Shown: positions 1 to 8,377 of the stretch, one piece after another
Numbering within the stretch: position 1 is the first letter of the stretch
Layout of the letters: each line of letters begins with the position of its first letter
Source of the DNA: CAZDUS01 sp964508705
GTDB lineage: Bacteria; Verrucomicrobiota; Kiritimatiellia; CAIKKV01; CAITUY01
DNA: 36,330 nt
Assembly: GCA_964508705.1 (NCBI GenBank)
Contig: CAZDUS010000018.1
Span: forward strand, 1 to 36,330
Direction of reading: 5' to 3'
Position numbers and translations under genes: made by a program
The notes under the pieces: model-generated
Told to the model about the DNA's origin: nothing
Database searches by the model: none
Seen by the model: only the letters and a program-made list of their open reading frames with translations

Positions 1-71
1 CTATATACCCCTACCTATCACCCAACGAGGGGTCACGATCTACCCATCCATCCCTCATTTCAAGCTTTCTT

Positions 72-134
72 TCAAGCTTTCTGCAATACTTCGCTGACCA
101 TGGGATCCACTTCGGCTTGACCGGCAACCGCCAT
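72..134 (-). CDS. possible 20-residue ORF downstream of the exonuclease
   Basis: A short frame starts with ATG 67 bases after the exonuclease stop. An AAAAAAGG purine run sits about 5 bases upstream and could act as a ribosome binding site. It reads MAVAGQAEVDPMVSEVLQKA and then stops inside a 12-base tandem direct repeat (CAAGCTTTCTTT-like units starting at 61 and 73). I recognise no family. It could be a real small peptide, the start of a gene truncated by mutation, or chance. Nothing else in the first 200 bases looks coding. Confidence 0.22.
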   Translation of the reverse strand: MAVAGQAEVDPMVSEVLQKA

Positions 135-201
135 AATACCTTTTTTTCGCTAATCCTCAGCCCCCCGTGCCAGGTTCCATTACAACTTTCTTGCGAGAGG
201 C

Positions 202-1068
202 TTACAGCAACATGGGTTGTTCCATCACCTTCAAGAGTGAGTGAAACTCCAAACGCTCATAAAATGACCGCAAACGCTTTGGGTCCTCAGCTTGACGCTC
301 CATTGAATTCAAGACCGGCGAACAGTGAAGCTCATCATTCAACTTAACGACGCTCCTGTTCCTCTCGATCAACTCACGATTCGATAGCAAAATCTCACGC
401 ATCTTCACCGATTCCACTTCATCAATCCGATCCCATACCCCTTTTAGCGATTCAAACTTCTGCAAAAGTTTGGCGGCCGTTTTGGGCCCCATTCCCGGCA
501 CCCCGCCAATATTGTCCACCGCATCCCCAGTAAGGGCAAGCCAGTCAACAATCTGACAAGGGAAAACTCCCGTTTTTTCGACAACGCCCTTTATATCGAC
601 CAGCGGAGAATCCTTCGCCGCCGGAACAACTTGGGTTCGCTCGCTCACAAGCTGATAAATGTCCTTATCGCTCGTCGCGATCAACGTTTCAACCCCTTCA
701 ACCTCCGCCAACCGGGCCATTGAAGCCAAAACGTCATCCGCTTCTTCCCCCGGCAATCTCACTAGCGAAATACTGGCCAGCGCCAAAAACTCTTCAATCA
801 GTGGGTACTGACATCTGAGTGCATCCGGCATGGGTGGCCGCTGAGCCTTATATTCCGGGACTAGTTGAAGCCGAGCCTGGGGCACCCCCCCATCCCACGC
901 TACAGCGATATGCGTTGGTGAAAACGTATCTAATAGTTGATGACAAGCACGAATGAACCCATAAACCGCATTTGTCGGGGCCCCATCCTTAGTCGAAAGA
1001 CTCCTGATCGCGAAGAAAGATCTGTAAAAGAAATTCGCCCCATCAATCAGGAGAAGTCGTCGCCCCAT
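202..1068 (-). CDS. 5'-3' exonuclease (PolA N-terminal/FEN-like), stand-alone
   Basis: This 288-residue protein resembles the 5'-nuclease domain of DNA polymerase I without a polymerase. Such enzymes remove 5' flaps and RNA primers using two metal ions. The acidic metal ligands are visible: D9 in LLLIDGANFF, D59 in VAWDGG, the GEEADD cluster at 107-112, D134 and D136 in TSDKD, and D182/D185 in TGDAVDN. The helix-3-turn-helix DNA-binding motif GVPGMGPKTAAKLL is at 189-202. Length is normal for the stand-alone class. It starts one base after the secretin stop codon, so it is probably co-transcribed as the last gene of the pilus operon, although its function has no evident link to pili. The family call is firm; the cellular role (Okazaki processing or repair) is inferred from the family. 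Confidence 0.9.
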   Translation of the reverse strand: MGRRLLLIDGANFFYRSFFAIRSLSTKDGAPTNAVYGFIRACHQLLDTFSPTHIAVAWDGGVPQARLQLVPEYKAQRPPMPDALRCQYPLIEEFLALASISLVRLPGEEADDVLASMARLAEVEGVETLIATSDKDIYQLVSERTQVVPAAKDSPLVDIKGVVEKTGVFPCQIVDWLALTGDAVDNIGGVPGMGPKTAAKLLQKFESLKGVWDRIDEVESVKMREILLSNRELIERNRSVVKLNDELHCSPVLNSMERQAEDPKRLRSFYERLEFHSLLKVMEQPMLL

Positions 1069-1069
1069 G

Positions 1070-3874
1070 TCAGTTTGCCACAGGAGCTAGCGCTGTCGGC
1101 TTTGATTTGTCATCGCCATCGGGTTGACGAATCAACCGCCCAGCGGGATCAACCAATTTCGCCGTAACAAAGATCAGAAGGTTTTTCTTGACGCTTTTCT
1201 CGGATTTGACGCGGAAAAGGGCTCCAAGCAAAGGAATATCACCCAACACAGGAATCTGATCGTTAACCTTTATTAGCTCTTCCGTGATCAATCCCCCCAT
1301 CACCACCGTAGCGCCATCGTAAATCGAAATTTGAGTGTTTAATGAGCGAACTTTGAAAAAAGGTTGCGGCATATTCAAGGTAACCTCCGAGCCATCAGCT
1401 CGGCGAACCGTCGACCCGTATTGATACCATGTCGGCTCAGTTACAACCTGCGGCTGCATTGTCAGGTTAATCATGTTTCCATCTGGACTAACCTCAGGCA
1501 ACACCGTCAGCAACACCCCGACTTCACGAGTTGCAAAATCCTGCGGGGTGACAGTCGTTTCCTGAACAATATCGGCGTCACCAGCGTTACCACCGGCATT
1601 GATCTGACCGCCATCCACTTCGAATGCTGTCGGGTAAATATACTCTGTTACAACGCGAATAGACGCCTCATTGCCCGATCGTGTGGTCACTTTAGGCGCA
1701 GAAAGCAGATCTGCATTCCCATTCTGCTGCAAGAGATGAAGAACCATCGTCAATTCAGGATTAGTCAAAACGCTTGAGATAGACGCCACGGCGCCCATGT
1801 TGCCTTTACCCGCTGCCAACGGAGTATCAGCGTTGTCGCTACCAGTGCCCCAGAAACGCATTCCTGTTGTCATGCCCCCTTGAGCAATATTCTGATTCAT
1901 TTGAATCCGCTGGGCTCCGGCCCCACCCTTTGAGGCGATTTCCCAGGCATCCGTCAGCAACCACTCAAGTCCAGTTTCCATCAGGTCGGTTTCATTGACT
2001 TCAACAAACCGAGCCTCAATTTCAACCTGTTTCGGAACAACATTCAATTCAGCAAGTAAACGCTCAAATGTCGCCAGATTATCGGCAGTATTTGCAACAA
2101 TTACTTTCCCAATCGCAGAATTATAGGTTATGGATGCTCCGGCAGGAAATGGTACGCCCATTTGTACAAACGTATTCTTGAGATCTGGAATTCCTGTCGA
2201 TAACAGCTCGCCTGCTCCCATCGTTGTAACTTCACGACCGCCAATCGTTCTGCCGGCAGGCGGCAGTGCAGCACCAGTTTCTTGAACCCGTGTGATAAAT
2301 GTAGGCTCAACCGGATACATCTTAATCTCTATCTTTGCGGGATCATAGTCGGCGGGGACAATCATCACGATGTCACTTTCAATGCGGTATTTTAATCCCG
2401 CTACTTCTGTGATGATCTTCAAAGTGTTCATTAGCGTGATATATCTTGCCTGGAAGGTGATTTCATAAACCGAAGATCCCGAGGAGCCACCTGATGGTGC
2501 AGCTGAACCGAAGGGATCGTCAGCAGCAGGGGCAGCTCGTGGAGCCGCAGACACACCCGAGGGATTCAAGTTAAGAATGATATTCACACCTCGCTTGGCG
2601 GGATCATCCGTCGATTTATCCCCATCAATGGCCGCCTTATTCAAGAACCCTACAACGTCATGGATATTGGCTTGGCGGAACTCAATCTCAGGAATAACAA
2701 TCTTTTCCATCTTCTCGACCAGTGGAATCGCCGTTGGAAGTTTTGGTTTCACTTCCTGCTCTGCCTTGGTCTTGATCACCTTATATGGAGGATTCCAAGT
2801 ATTCCGGACCTGCGCAGACATCTTGGCCGCAGTAGCATCCCTTTCTGATGAATTCACAGCATACTCGCGATTGCCTAACTCCTTAAGGTACCCGATGGCT
2901 TGGCTGTTTTGCGGCTCTAGAGCCAATACGGATTCAAAACTGCTTCGGGCAAGTTCGTAATTTTTATCAGCATAAGCTTTTTTACCTAGTAACAACTGCT
3001 TTCGAACCTCTGAAACCTCAGCTGTCTTTCCCGTTACTTTTTCTGACTTAGATTGTTCGACTGCTCTGGATTTTTCAGCCTCAATTTTGGCCACAAGCTT
3101 CCTTAGCGCGCTATTGTCCGGGTTTTGAGCTAAAAGTTCTTTACCCCTGCTTAAAGCGAGATCATTCTTACCGGTTTTGACGAGCGCCAGTACTTCTTGG
3201 TACTCACACTCAGGGATTCTGGCAATCGCTCGACTTCGCATCGAAGCCATGGCCGGGGTGGCGGGCAACTTGCTAACTGCATTTCGATACTGCGTCAATG
3301 CCTGAGAGTATTCACCCGCTTTCCATGCTTTATCAGCTGATTCCAAACTCTTTCGGCCTTCCACTTCCCTGGCTTGCCGCCGGACTTCCTCTTGCTGGGC
3401 TAATACGTTCGCAATCTGATCACGACCTTCTGTCGTAGTCTTAACTGTGGTACTGGGCGCAACAGCCGGGGCCACATCGACAGCAGGCTGTTCTGATGGA
3501 ACCGCGACCTCTGATGACTGGGGTACGGCTACCTGCGGAACAGTCTCCCCGACAGGTTTATCTTCAACGACTGGCGTCTCCACTTTTGTTTCACCAGTTA
3601 CCGGAACTTCAACTGGCGCAACTTCTGCCTTAACCTCTTCAGCAACTCCGACAGTGGGCTCTGAAACGGCAGGCGCGACAGCGGACTCAACAGGCGTAAC
3701 CGCAACGGACGGCTCAACGGGCACGGGGTCCGCCATCGCCACATTCGTCCCCCCCGGAGCCTTCATCTCGTTCATGAGATCTTCAATACCGGCATCTTGA
3801 GCACTCACCACGAGGGCCACACAAGCAATAGACAAGATAAAAAGGAACCAAGTTGTCATGTACGTTTTCTTCAT
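1070..3874 (-). CDS. type IV pilus secretin, Amuc_1098 family
   Basis: This is a 934-residue outer-membrane secretin, expected to form the ring through which the pilus or pseudopilus leaves the cell. It begins with a signal peptide (MKKTYMTTWFLFILSIA, cut near SAQDAG). A long Val/Pro/Glu-rich low-complexity stretch follows (about 45-150), then a TPR-like helical region (about 175-345) with KAWKAGEYSQALTQYRNAV-like repeats. Next come N-type domains with a Gly/Ala/Ser insert near 490-505, and the secretin domain (about 690-915) with the typical ending VVMGGLITEE ... IPVLGDIPLLGALFR. TPR plus secretin in one chain is the arrangement of the Verrucomicrobia Amuc_1098 family rather than of proteobacterial PilQ, which usually carries AMIN domains. 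An AGGGG ribosome binding site lies 7 bases upstream. Gene order with its four partners supports the assignment. Confidence 0.9.
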   Translation of the reverse strand: MKKTYMTTWFLFILSIACVALVVSAQDAGIEDLMNEMKAPGGTNVAMADPVPVEPSVAVTPVESAVAPAVSEPTVGVAEEVKAEVAPVEVPVTGETKVETPVVEDKPVGETVPQVAVPQSSEVAVPSEQPAVDVAPAVAPSTTVKTTTEGRDQIANVLAQQEEVRRQAREVEGRKSLESADKAWKAGEYSQALTQYRNAVSKLPATPAMASMRSRAIARIPECEYQEVLALVKTGKNDLALSRGKELLAQNPDNSALRKLVAKIEAEKSRAVEQSKSEKVTGKTAEVSEVRKQLLLGKKAYADKNYELARSSFESVLALEPQNSQAIGYLKELGNREYAVNSSERDATAAKMSAQVRNTWNPPYKVIKTKAEQEVKPKLPTAIPLVEKMEKIVIPEIEFRQANIHDVVGFLNKAAIDGDKSTDDPAKRGVNIILNLNPSGVSAAPRAAPAADDPFGSAAPSGGSSGSSVYEITFQARYITLMNTLKIITEVAGLKYRIESDIVMIVPADYDPAKIEIKMYPVEPTFITRVQETGAALPPAGRTIGGREVTTMGAGELLSTGIPDLKNTFVQMGVPFPAGASITYNSAIGKVIVANTADNLATFERLLAELNVVPKQVEIEARFVEVNETDLMETGLEWLLTDAWEIASKGGAGAQRIQMNQNIAQGGMTTGMRFWGTGSDNADTPLAAGKGNMGAVASISSVLTNPELTMVLHLLQQNGNADLLSAPKVTTRSGNEASIRVVTEYIYPTAFEVDGGQINAGGNAGDADIVQETTVTPQDFATREVGVLLTVLPEVSPDGNMINLTMQPQVVTEPTWYQYGSTVRRADGSEVTLNMPQPFFKVRSLNTQISIYDGATVVMGGLITEELIKVNDQIPVLGDIPLLGALFRVKSEKSVKKNLLIFVTAKLVDPAGRLIRQPDGDDKSKPTALAPVAN

Positions 3875-3902
3875 AGATCGCCCCTATTTTCACTAATTAA
3901 AA

Positions 3903-4931
3903 CTAATTCTCCGTCTTTACAGCCTTCGCATCAGTATTTACACTAGAAAGTTGACTCTCAATCCAAACTTCTATCCCGCGCAAAGGGTCACGTATTAGTA
4001 CACGTTTCGCATCCATGTCAACTTTAATGACCCTGTACTTGTCCCCTTTGAGTTCGAAACTGGACTCCACTCGTGAAACAATCGTTGAATTATCCCCTGT
4101 ATATCGCAGGGTTACTTCATATTCATTCCTCGGAACCTCTCGACCTTTAATCAATGGTATACGCTTCTCTCCGCGCTCAAGCGTTAAAACGGGGCCATCC
4201 GGACTCTGTTCCGTATACTCCACAACCTTGAACCCTTCAACTTCTTCGCCCAATGACGGCCACCACGTTTGAGCGCCACTTCGCAAATTCACCTGATAAA
4301 CCGTTTTTCCTGACAACCTACTTGTTCCCTTGAAGATCAATCTGAAGGATATCGGCTTGATTTTTTCAACTAGCACCTTTGCCAGCGCAGGGGGATGGCT
4401 TGCCGCATCGCGTGGATGTGTCTTGAATTCGAACTCTTCCTTGTTCGTAAACCCATCCTGATCGGCATCACTTTTCGCATCATCACTATCAAGAGGATTT
4501 AAATTATATTGTTCTTCCCATTGATCCAGCATGCCATCGTGGTCCTTGTCCGCCACCTTGTCTGGTGATTCAGGTTGCTCCTTTTGGCAAAAAACACAAA
4601 CCTTGACCGCGTAAGGAATAGGCCGCTCGCAATTCACGCACCGCACTCTTTGTTCCGGCGTCATTAACCTTAAAGGCCACGCGGGCACCTGAAGTGGCGC
4701 ATTCATCGCCTTGATGGCGGTGTCAAACAACTCCCGGCCTATGGTGGATGCCGTTTGATGTTTCGGCCTTAACCCCTGCAAATCATGATCAAACTTCTCT
4801 TGCCCGCTTCTCAAGCCCTTGGCTTGCCCGGCCAACAACAACAACGAAATCAACAACGCCAACAAGACCAACAAAGCCAATAGCCTGTCGTACGTCGTCT
4901 TGAGCCAGCTTTTGATATCTTGTCCCGTCAT
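3903..4931 (-). CDS. Amuc_1099-like pilus-system membrane protein
   Basis: This 342-residue protein has one N-terminal membrane helix (about 18-36) preceded by Lys/Arg, so the bulk should be periplasmic. Two CxxC pairs (C98/C101 and C112/C115) form a zinc-ribbon-like knuckle. A pair of Asp-rich loops follows (DKDHDGMLDQWEE from 128 and DADQDGFTNKEE from 155), resembling thrombospondin type 3 or EF-hand-like calcium sites. The C-terminal third is beta-rich and unrecognised apart from its position in the locus. The ATGA overlap with the upstream gene implies translational coupling. The assignment rests on its slot between the secretin and the Amuc_1100-like gene and on its general build. A PilP/PilO-like role linking inner membrane to secretin is inferred. 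Confidence 0.72.
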   Translation of the reverse strand: MTGQDIKSWLKTTYDRLLALLVLLALLISLLLLAGQAKGLRSGQEKFDHDLQGLRPKHQTASTIGRELFDTAIKAMNAPLQVPAWPLRLMTPEQRVRCVNCERPIPYAVKVCVFCQKEQPESPDKVADKDHDGMLDQWEEQYNLNPLDSDDAKSDADQDGFTNKEEFEFKTHPRDAASHPPALAKVLVEKIKPISFRLIFKGTSRLSGKTVYQVNLRSGAQTWWPSLGEEVEGFKVVEYTEQSPDGPVLTLERGEKRIPLIKGREVPRNEYEVTLRYTGDNSTIVSRVESSFELKGDKYRVIKVDMDAKRVLIRDPLRGIEVWIESQLSSVNTDAKAVKTEN

Positions 4932-5941
4932 TTCGCCTTATCCTCCAGACTGCCGGCAGGAGCAGTATTCATGACGACAAATTGATAGACATCCAGATCA
5001 ATTTTGACCTTCACGGGGACATCTCGTCCGCAAACAACCCTCAAATCCATCGGAACCGCTTCAGCAGCGGCCTCTACGCCAGAATCAGCAGAAGGCTTCC
5101 GCCCTGCTCTGTTCACAGACTCGCCCCCTACGGTCTTGATGCTGTCGTCCCCAGTGATCTCAACATCGGAAACCACGACGAACAAAGGATCGCGCGCTAA
5201 CGCATTGAGCGCTGAAAGAAGGGCTCCTTCTTTTGCTGACAGACGGAACGTAAAGCGCCATCGCCCGTACAGTTCACCTTCCGGCACAAGCCCAGCCGTT
5301 GGCGAATATATATTCAATGATGCCGGCACGTCGGCTGAGCCGCGTGAGCGCCGCCTCGACGTTTCCACCGCAGGCGCTGAAACATTGGCGTCCACTTCAA
5401 ACTCCTGGCGACTCAACCCAACCAATTCAGTAATGCCCACGTCAAAAAATACACCGCACAATCTCTGCACAATCATCAATTGCTGCGTCAGGCGTGCTAC
5501 ATCCTGTGGCGCAGGCGGGGCTCCCTGCATGTGTCGTCCAAATCCAAAATCAAATGTGGATGCCACTTTGGTCCCCCGCTCACTCGCTTTATTCAGCAAC
5601 TCCTTGCGCGTGGTCCAAAATTGAGCAATGAACTTCGGGGGGCTTTGCTCCATGGATAACACCTGCCCCTTCCCCATTTCTTTCAAAATATCCGCCAGTT
5701 GCTGGTCAAGAATCGTTAAGTTGTTTTTTTCAATCTGCAGATTGTTCGCGGAAGGGAACGGGTTGCGATTGTAGTGATATTGCAACTCTGCGTATTTGCC
5801 CTGCAAATTGGCTTCTGCCTTCGAAAACTCGATAAACCCTCGAACCAATAGCACGCCAGCCCCAATAAACATTAAGGCTATCCCCGCCACCAGAATCATC
5901 ATCAATAATTTTCGACGTGACTGCATGGTTTGATTCAACAC
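4928..5941 (-). CDS. Amuc_1100-like pilus-associated protein
   Basis: This 337-residue protein has a short basic cytosolic tail, one membrane helix (about 14-34), then a coiled region (about 38-100) and an alpha/beta periplasmic part ending in VKIKIDLDVYQFVVM. This layout (TM, coiled coil, ferredoxin-like domains) is that of PilO/GspM-type alignment proteins and of Amuc_1100, the Akkermansia protein known for TLR2-related immune effects. Position in the cluster agrees. The listed start is GTG; an ATG 15 bases downstream (MQSRRKLL) is also possible, and AAGGGG near the end of PilM could serve either poorly. It is separated from PilM by 3 bases and overlaps the next gene by 4. Whether it shares the Akkermansia immunological activity cannot be judged from sequence. 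Confidence 0.78.
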   Translation of the reverse strand: MLNQTMQSRRKLLMMILVAGIALMFIGAGVLLVRGFIEFSKAEANLQGKYAELQYHYNRNPFPSANNLQIEKNNLTILDQQLADILKEMGKGQVLSMEQSPPKFIAQFWTTRKELLNKASERGTKVASTFDFGFGRHMQGAPPAPQDVARLTQQLMIVQRLCGVFFDVGITELVGLSRQEFEVDANVSAPAVETSRRRSRGSADVPASLNIYSPTAGLVPEGELYGRWRFTFRLSAKEGALLSALNALARDPLFVVVSDVEITGDDSIKTVGGESVNRAGRKPSADSGVEAAAEAVPMDLRVVCGRDVPVKVKIDLDVYQFVVMNTAPAGSLEDKAK

Positions 5942-5944
5942 CCC

Positions 5945-7618
5945 TTATTTGGACTCTTCGGAGGCTCCTGTCGCCACCTTCTGATTCAAAGCCGCTTCAA
6001 TTGAAAATTCATTCACATAATCTATCCCTGCCACAGGACGGATCTTCTTGATTCGCACTTCGTCCGCCACATGCCCTTGCCCCTTTAATATTGACGGAAA
6101 GTTTGTCGCAAAGGCTGTAATTGCCTGATGGCTTACTTTATCGGAAAATCCAAGACCTTCCACCACCAGTACGTCCTTACCCTTGTCTGGCTCGCCCGCC
6201 ACACGTAACCCCGTCACCCACATCCCCTCGATCATCCCTTCATGTACAGCTTCAAGAATTTCCATCCATCTTGTCCGCTCACGGGTCAAATCCATCAATG
6301 AGGAAAGCTTACCGGAAACCACATCCTTCTGCGTCGAAAGCGCGCCTAATGCATTGGCTGGCTGCTGTAGCGACTCCACACGCGACTCGACCATTTTCAA
6401 GCGGTCCTCAGCCATGGCTCTCATCCGATGCAGGAACATCCAGAACACCAACATGATCAGAACCAAACCTATAGCCGCCATGGACAAGAACGGCAGGCGT
6501 CTCTGAAATACACGCCTCGACACCAACGCCGGTGGCAGCAGGGTGATCTCGACAGGACAGGACAATGCCCGTCGTAGCGCCAACCCAACCACCTCTCCAA
6601 GCACATTCACATTGCTACCAATCTTATCCCCGGTAACAGAGGCGCTAACACTGACATTCCTGAATGGATTCAAATAATCCACCTCTATTTTCAGCTTGTC
6701 GCTTAAGAAGGTGTTGACGTGCGGAATAACAGAACAGCCGCCTGTTAACAACACCAGCGAGGGAGGGCTTCCGCCTTGCTGGCTTCGATAGAAATTAATT
6801 GTCCTGACCACCTCAGCGTGCAATTTGGTCATGACATTACGCACGATCTTTGAGGTGCGATCCGCCACGCCAACCTCATGCCCCTCATAAGCGCCGCCAA
6901 AGCCAACAAACGCATGCGCTGTCTTCAACTGCTCCGCTTCCTCAAAAGAAAGCGCGAACTCCTTCATGACGTCCTTGGTAATCGTCTGACCAGCCACGGG
7001 GATGCTCCGGCTGAAAATGCGGCTTCCTTCAACAAACACCACATTCGTCGACCGCGCACCCATATCCAGAATCATTGTGCATCCCGGCAAATCGGAATAA
7101 TTGTACCGGACGGCATTGTACAGCGCCATTGGCGAAACATCGACCAGGACAGGATCCAAACCAGCCGCCTCAACGCAGTCCGTCAGATTCTTGACGACAT
7201 CCTCTTTCACCGCCACCAACAGAACGCTGAGCTCACCGCTGTCCTGCCCTATCAATTGGTAATCCCAAACAACTTCTTCAATAGGGAAGGGAACATTCTG
7301 CTGAGCCTCGTAGCGTACAATCTGCGAAATCTTATCCGGCGCCACCGGAGGCAATTTGACATACCGAGGAAACACCATTTGTCCCCCGGAAATCGACACC
7401 GCCACCGGTCCTGGCTTTATCCCGCTCTCACGCAACACATCCCGCAGGCACGCCACAATGTATGCGGAAGGGTCAGGCGTGTTATCCACATCAATACCCA
7501 GTGGCACCACGGCGTAATTCAGCAACTCCACGCCTTGTGGCTTTAACGCGCGAAACTCCGCCAGAACCAACTTGCTGGATCCAATGTCTAGCGACAATAT
7601 TCTGTCATTCTTAAACAT
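5945..7618 (-). CDS. pilM: PilM-like actin-fold ATPase fused to a PilN-like tail (Amuc_1101 type)
   Basis: In this 557-residue protein the first about 350 residues are a PilM/FtsA-type actin fold. Visible motifs are the phosphate-1 loop LSLDIGSSKLVLAEF (9-23), the second phosphate loop MILDMGARSTNVVF (182-195) and the adenosine-loop-like LLTGGCSVIPHV (290-301). After CPVEITLLPP (354-363) comes a membrane helix at about 375-397 and a coiled periplasmic part, which matches PilN/GspL organisation. PilM and PilN, usually two genes in proteobacteria, therefore appear as one polypeptide. LLPP-type sequence is where PilM normally binds the PilN N-terminus, so the fusion is coherent. It is expected to form the cytoplasmic to inner-membrane platform connecting PilB/PilC with the Amuc_1100-like protein. 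The ATG start follows the Amuc_1102-like stop by 6 bases. Confidence 0.9.
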   Translation of the reverse strand: MFKNDRILSLDIGSSKLVLAEFRALKPQGVELLNYAVVPLGIDVDNTPDPSAYIVACLRDVLRESGIKPGPVAVSISGGQMVFPRYVKLPPVAPDKISQIVRYEAQQNVPFPIEEVVWDYQLIGQDSGELSVLLVAVKEDVVKNLTDCVEAAGLDPVLVDVSPMALYNAVRYNYSDLPGCTMILDMGARSTNVVFVEGSRIFSRSIPVAGQTITKDVMKEFALSFEEAEQLKTAHAFVGFGGAYEGHEVGVADRTSKIVRNVMTKLHAEVVRTINFYRSQQGGSPPSLVLLTGGCSVIPHVNTFLSDKLKIEVDYLNPFRNVSVSASVTGDKIGSNVNVLGEVVGLALRRALSCPVEITLLPPALVSRRVFQRRLPFLSMAAIGLVLIMLVFWMFLHRMRAMAEDRLKMVESRVESLQQPANALGALSTQKDVVSGKLSSLMDLTRERTRWMEILEAVHEGMIEGMWVTGLRVAGEPDKGKDVLVVEGLGFSDKVSHQAITAFATNFPSILKGQGHVADEVRIKKIRPVAGIDYVNEFSIEAALNQKVATGASEESK

Positions 7619-7624
7619 AGCGGT

Positions 7625-8275
7625 TTATTTGACAACTTCGTAATCGTCATAATTGACAAATGCAAATGGGGTCTTGTCTCGACTTAACAAATATCCCTCC
7701 TTGGGAATAAACTTTGTGGTTTTCCACCACTCTGTCGGCAAAACCTGCCCTTGCGGCAACTTGCTCTCGGTCAGCCTGGCAACCGTCTGCCCTTTAACAA
7801 CAGCCTCCACGGTAACAACAACCACTTCGCCATACCTATCCAAGCCGGAAGGCCGGATATACATTGAACTCACTCGATCACGCCCCTTCGCAACATCAAT
7901 ATGGGCCACAGCCCCTTTGAGAAACGTGTACTCCTTGGTCTTAGGCGCATACAAAAGTACATAATACTGAAAAGCAAGCTCATCAATCCATTCAGGTTCC
8001 GACGAACCGGGGTTGTCACCCGTATAGTCAAATTGCACCGAGACTTCTGCCCAAAAACGAGCCGCTGTCCTGCCCCGGGATATGGACGTTGAATACTCCG
8101 GCGTCTGAATCAAGCCTCGCTTGCCAACACCTGTTATTTTCCGGATTCGAATGACCCCGGAACCTTCAGCCGTCGCATCCATCGTACCTCTTTGGGCAAG
8201 CGCCGCATCACCAAACACCAACGCAAAGAAAACAGCGACAGGCAAACAAGTCTTCATACGCCATAGATATTGCAT
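7625..8275 (-). CDS. Amuc_1102-like secreted pilus-associated protein
   Basis: This is the first gene of the pilus operon, 216 residues. A signal peptide is clear (MKTCLPVAVFFALVFGDAALAQ). The mature part is beta-rich with many aromatic residues, for example WIDELAFQYYVLLYAP, and ends GYLLSRDKTPFAFVNYDDYEVVK-like. I chose the ATG at 8275 because AAAGGAGA lies 8 bases upstream and the signal peptide follows immediately. The frame stays open further upstream but that stretch is low-quality sequence running into repeats. The alternative start MKTCLP is 18 bases further in. Family assignment follows from order in the Amuc_1098-1102-type cluster and general similarity; the molecular role is not known to me. 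It was previously described in Akkermansia as a pilus-like protein of the same gene block. Confidence 0.75.
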   Translation of the reverse strand: MQYLWRMKTCLPVAVFFALVFGDAALAQRGTMDATAEGSGVIRIRKITGVGKRGLIQTPEYSTSISRGRTAARFWAEVSVQFDYTGDNPGSSEPEWIDELAFQYYVLLYAPKTKEYTFLKGAVAHIDVAKGRDRVSSMYIRPSGLDRYGEVVVVTVEAVVKGQTVARLTESKLPQGQVLPTEWWKTTKFIPKEGYLLSRDKTPFAFVNYDDYEVVK

Positions 8276-8320
8276 CGCTATGTCTCCTTTCTCGTAAAGT
8301 GAATTGCCGTAAATGTGTGG

Positions 8321-8348
8321 AGTATAGAAATCCATCACCCGAAAGCAA
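8321..8348 (-). promoter_or_regulatory. candidate sigma-70-type promoter of the pilus operon
   Basis: On the minus strand, TTGCTT (8348-8343) and TATACT (8326-8321) are separated by 16 bases. The start site would lie roughly 40 bases upstream of the Amuc_1102-like ATG. Two of the hexamer positions deviate from consensus at -35 and one at -10. This is a pattern match only. Confidence 0.4.
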
Positions 8349-8377
8349 AACAAAAAAATATAAATGTTTTCGCACCG

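Noticed and set aside
26..50. ACGAGGGGTCACGATC near the left edge compared with the GACGAGGGGTAGATC beside the repeat at 8390
   Set aside because: Only about 8 bases are identical in a row; too short to claim that the pilus operon is flanked by direct repeats.
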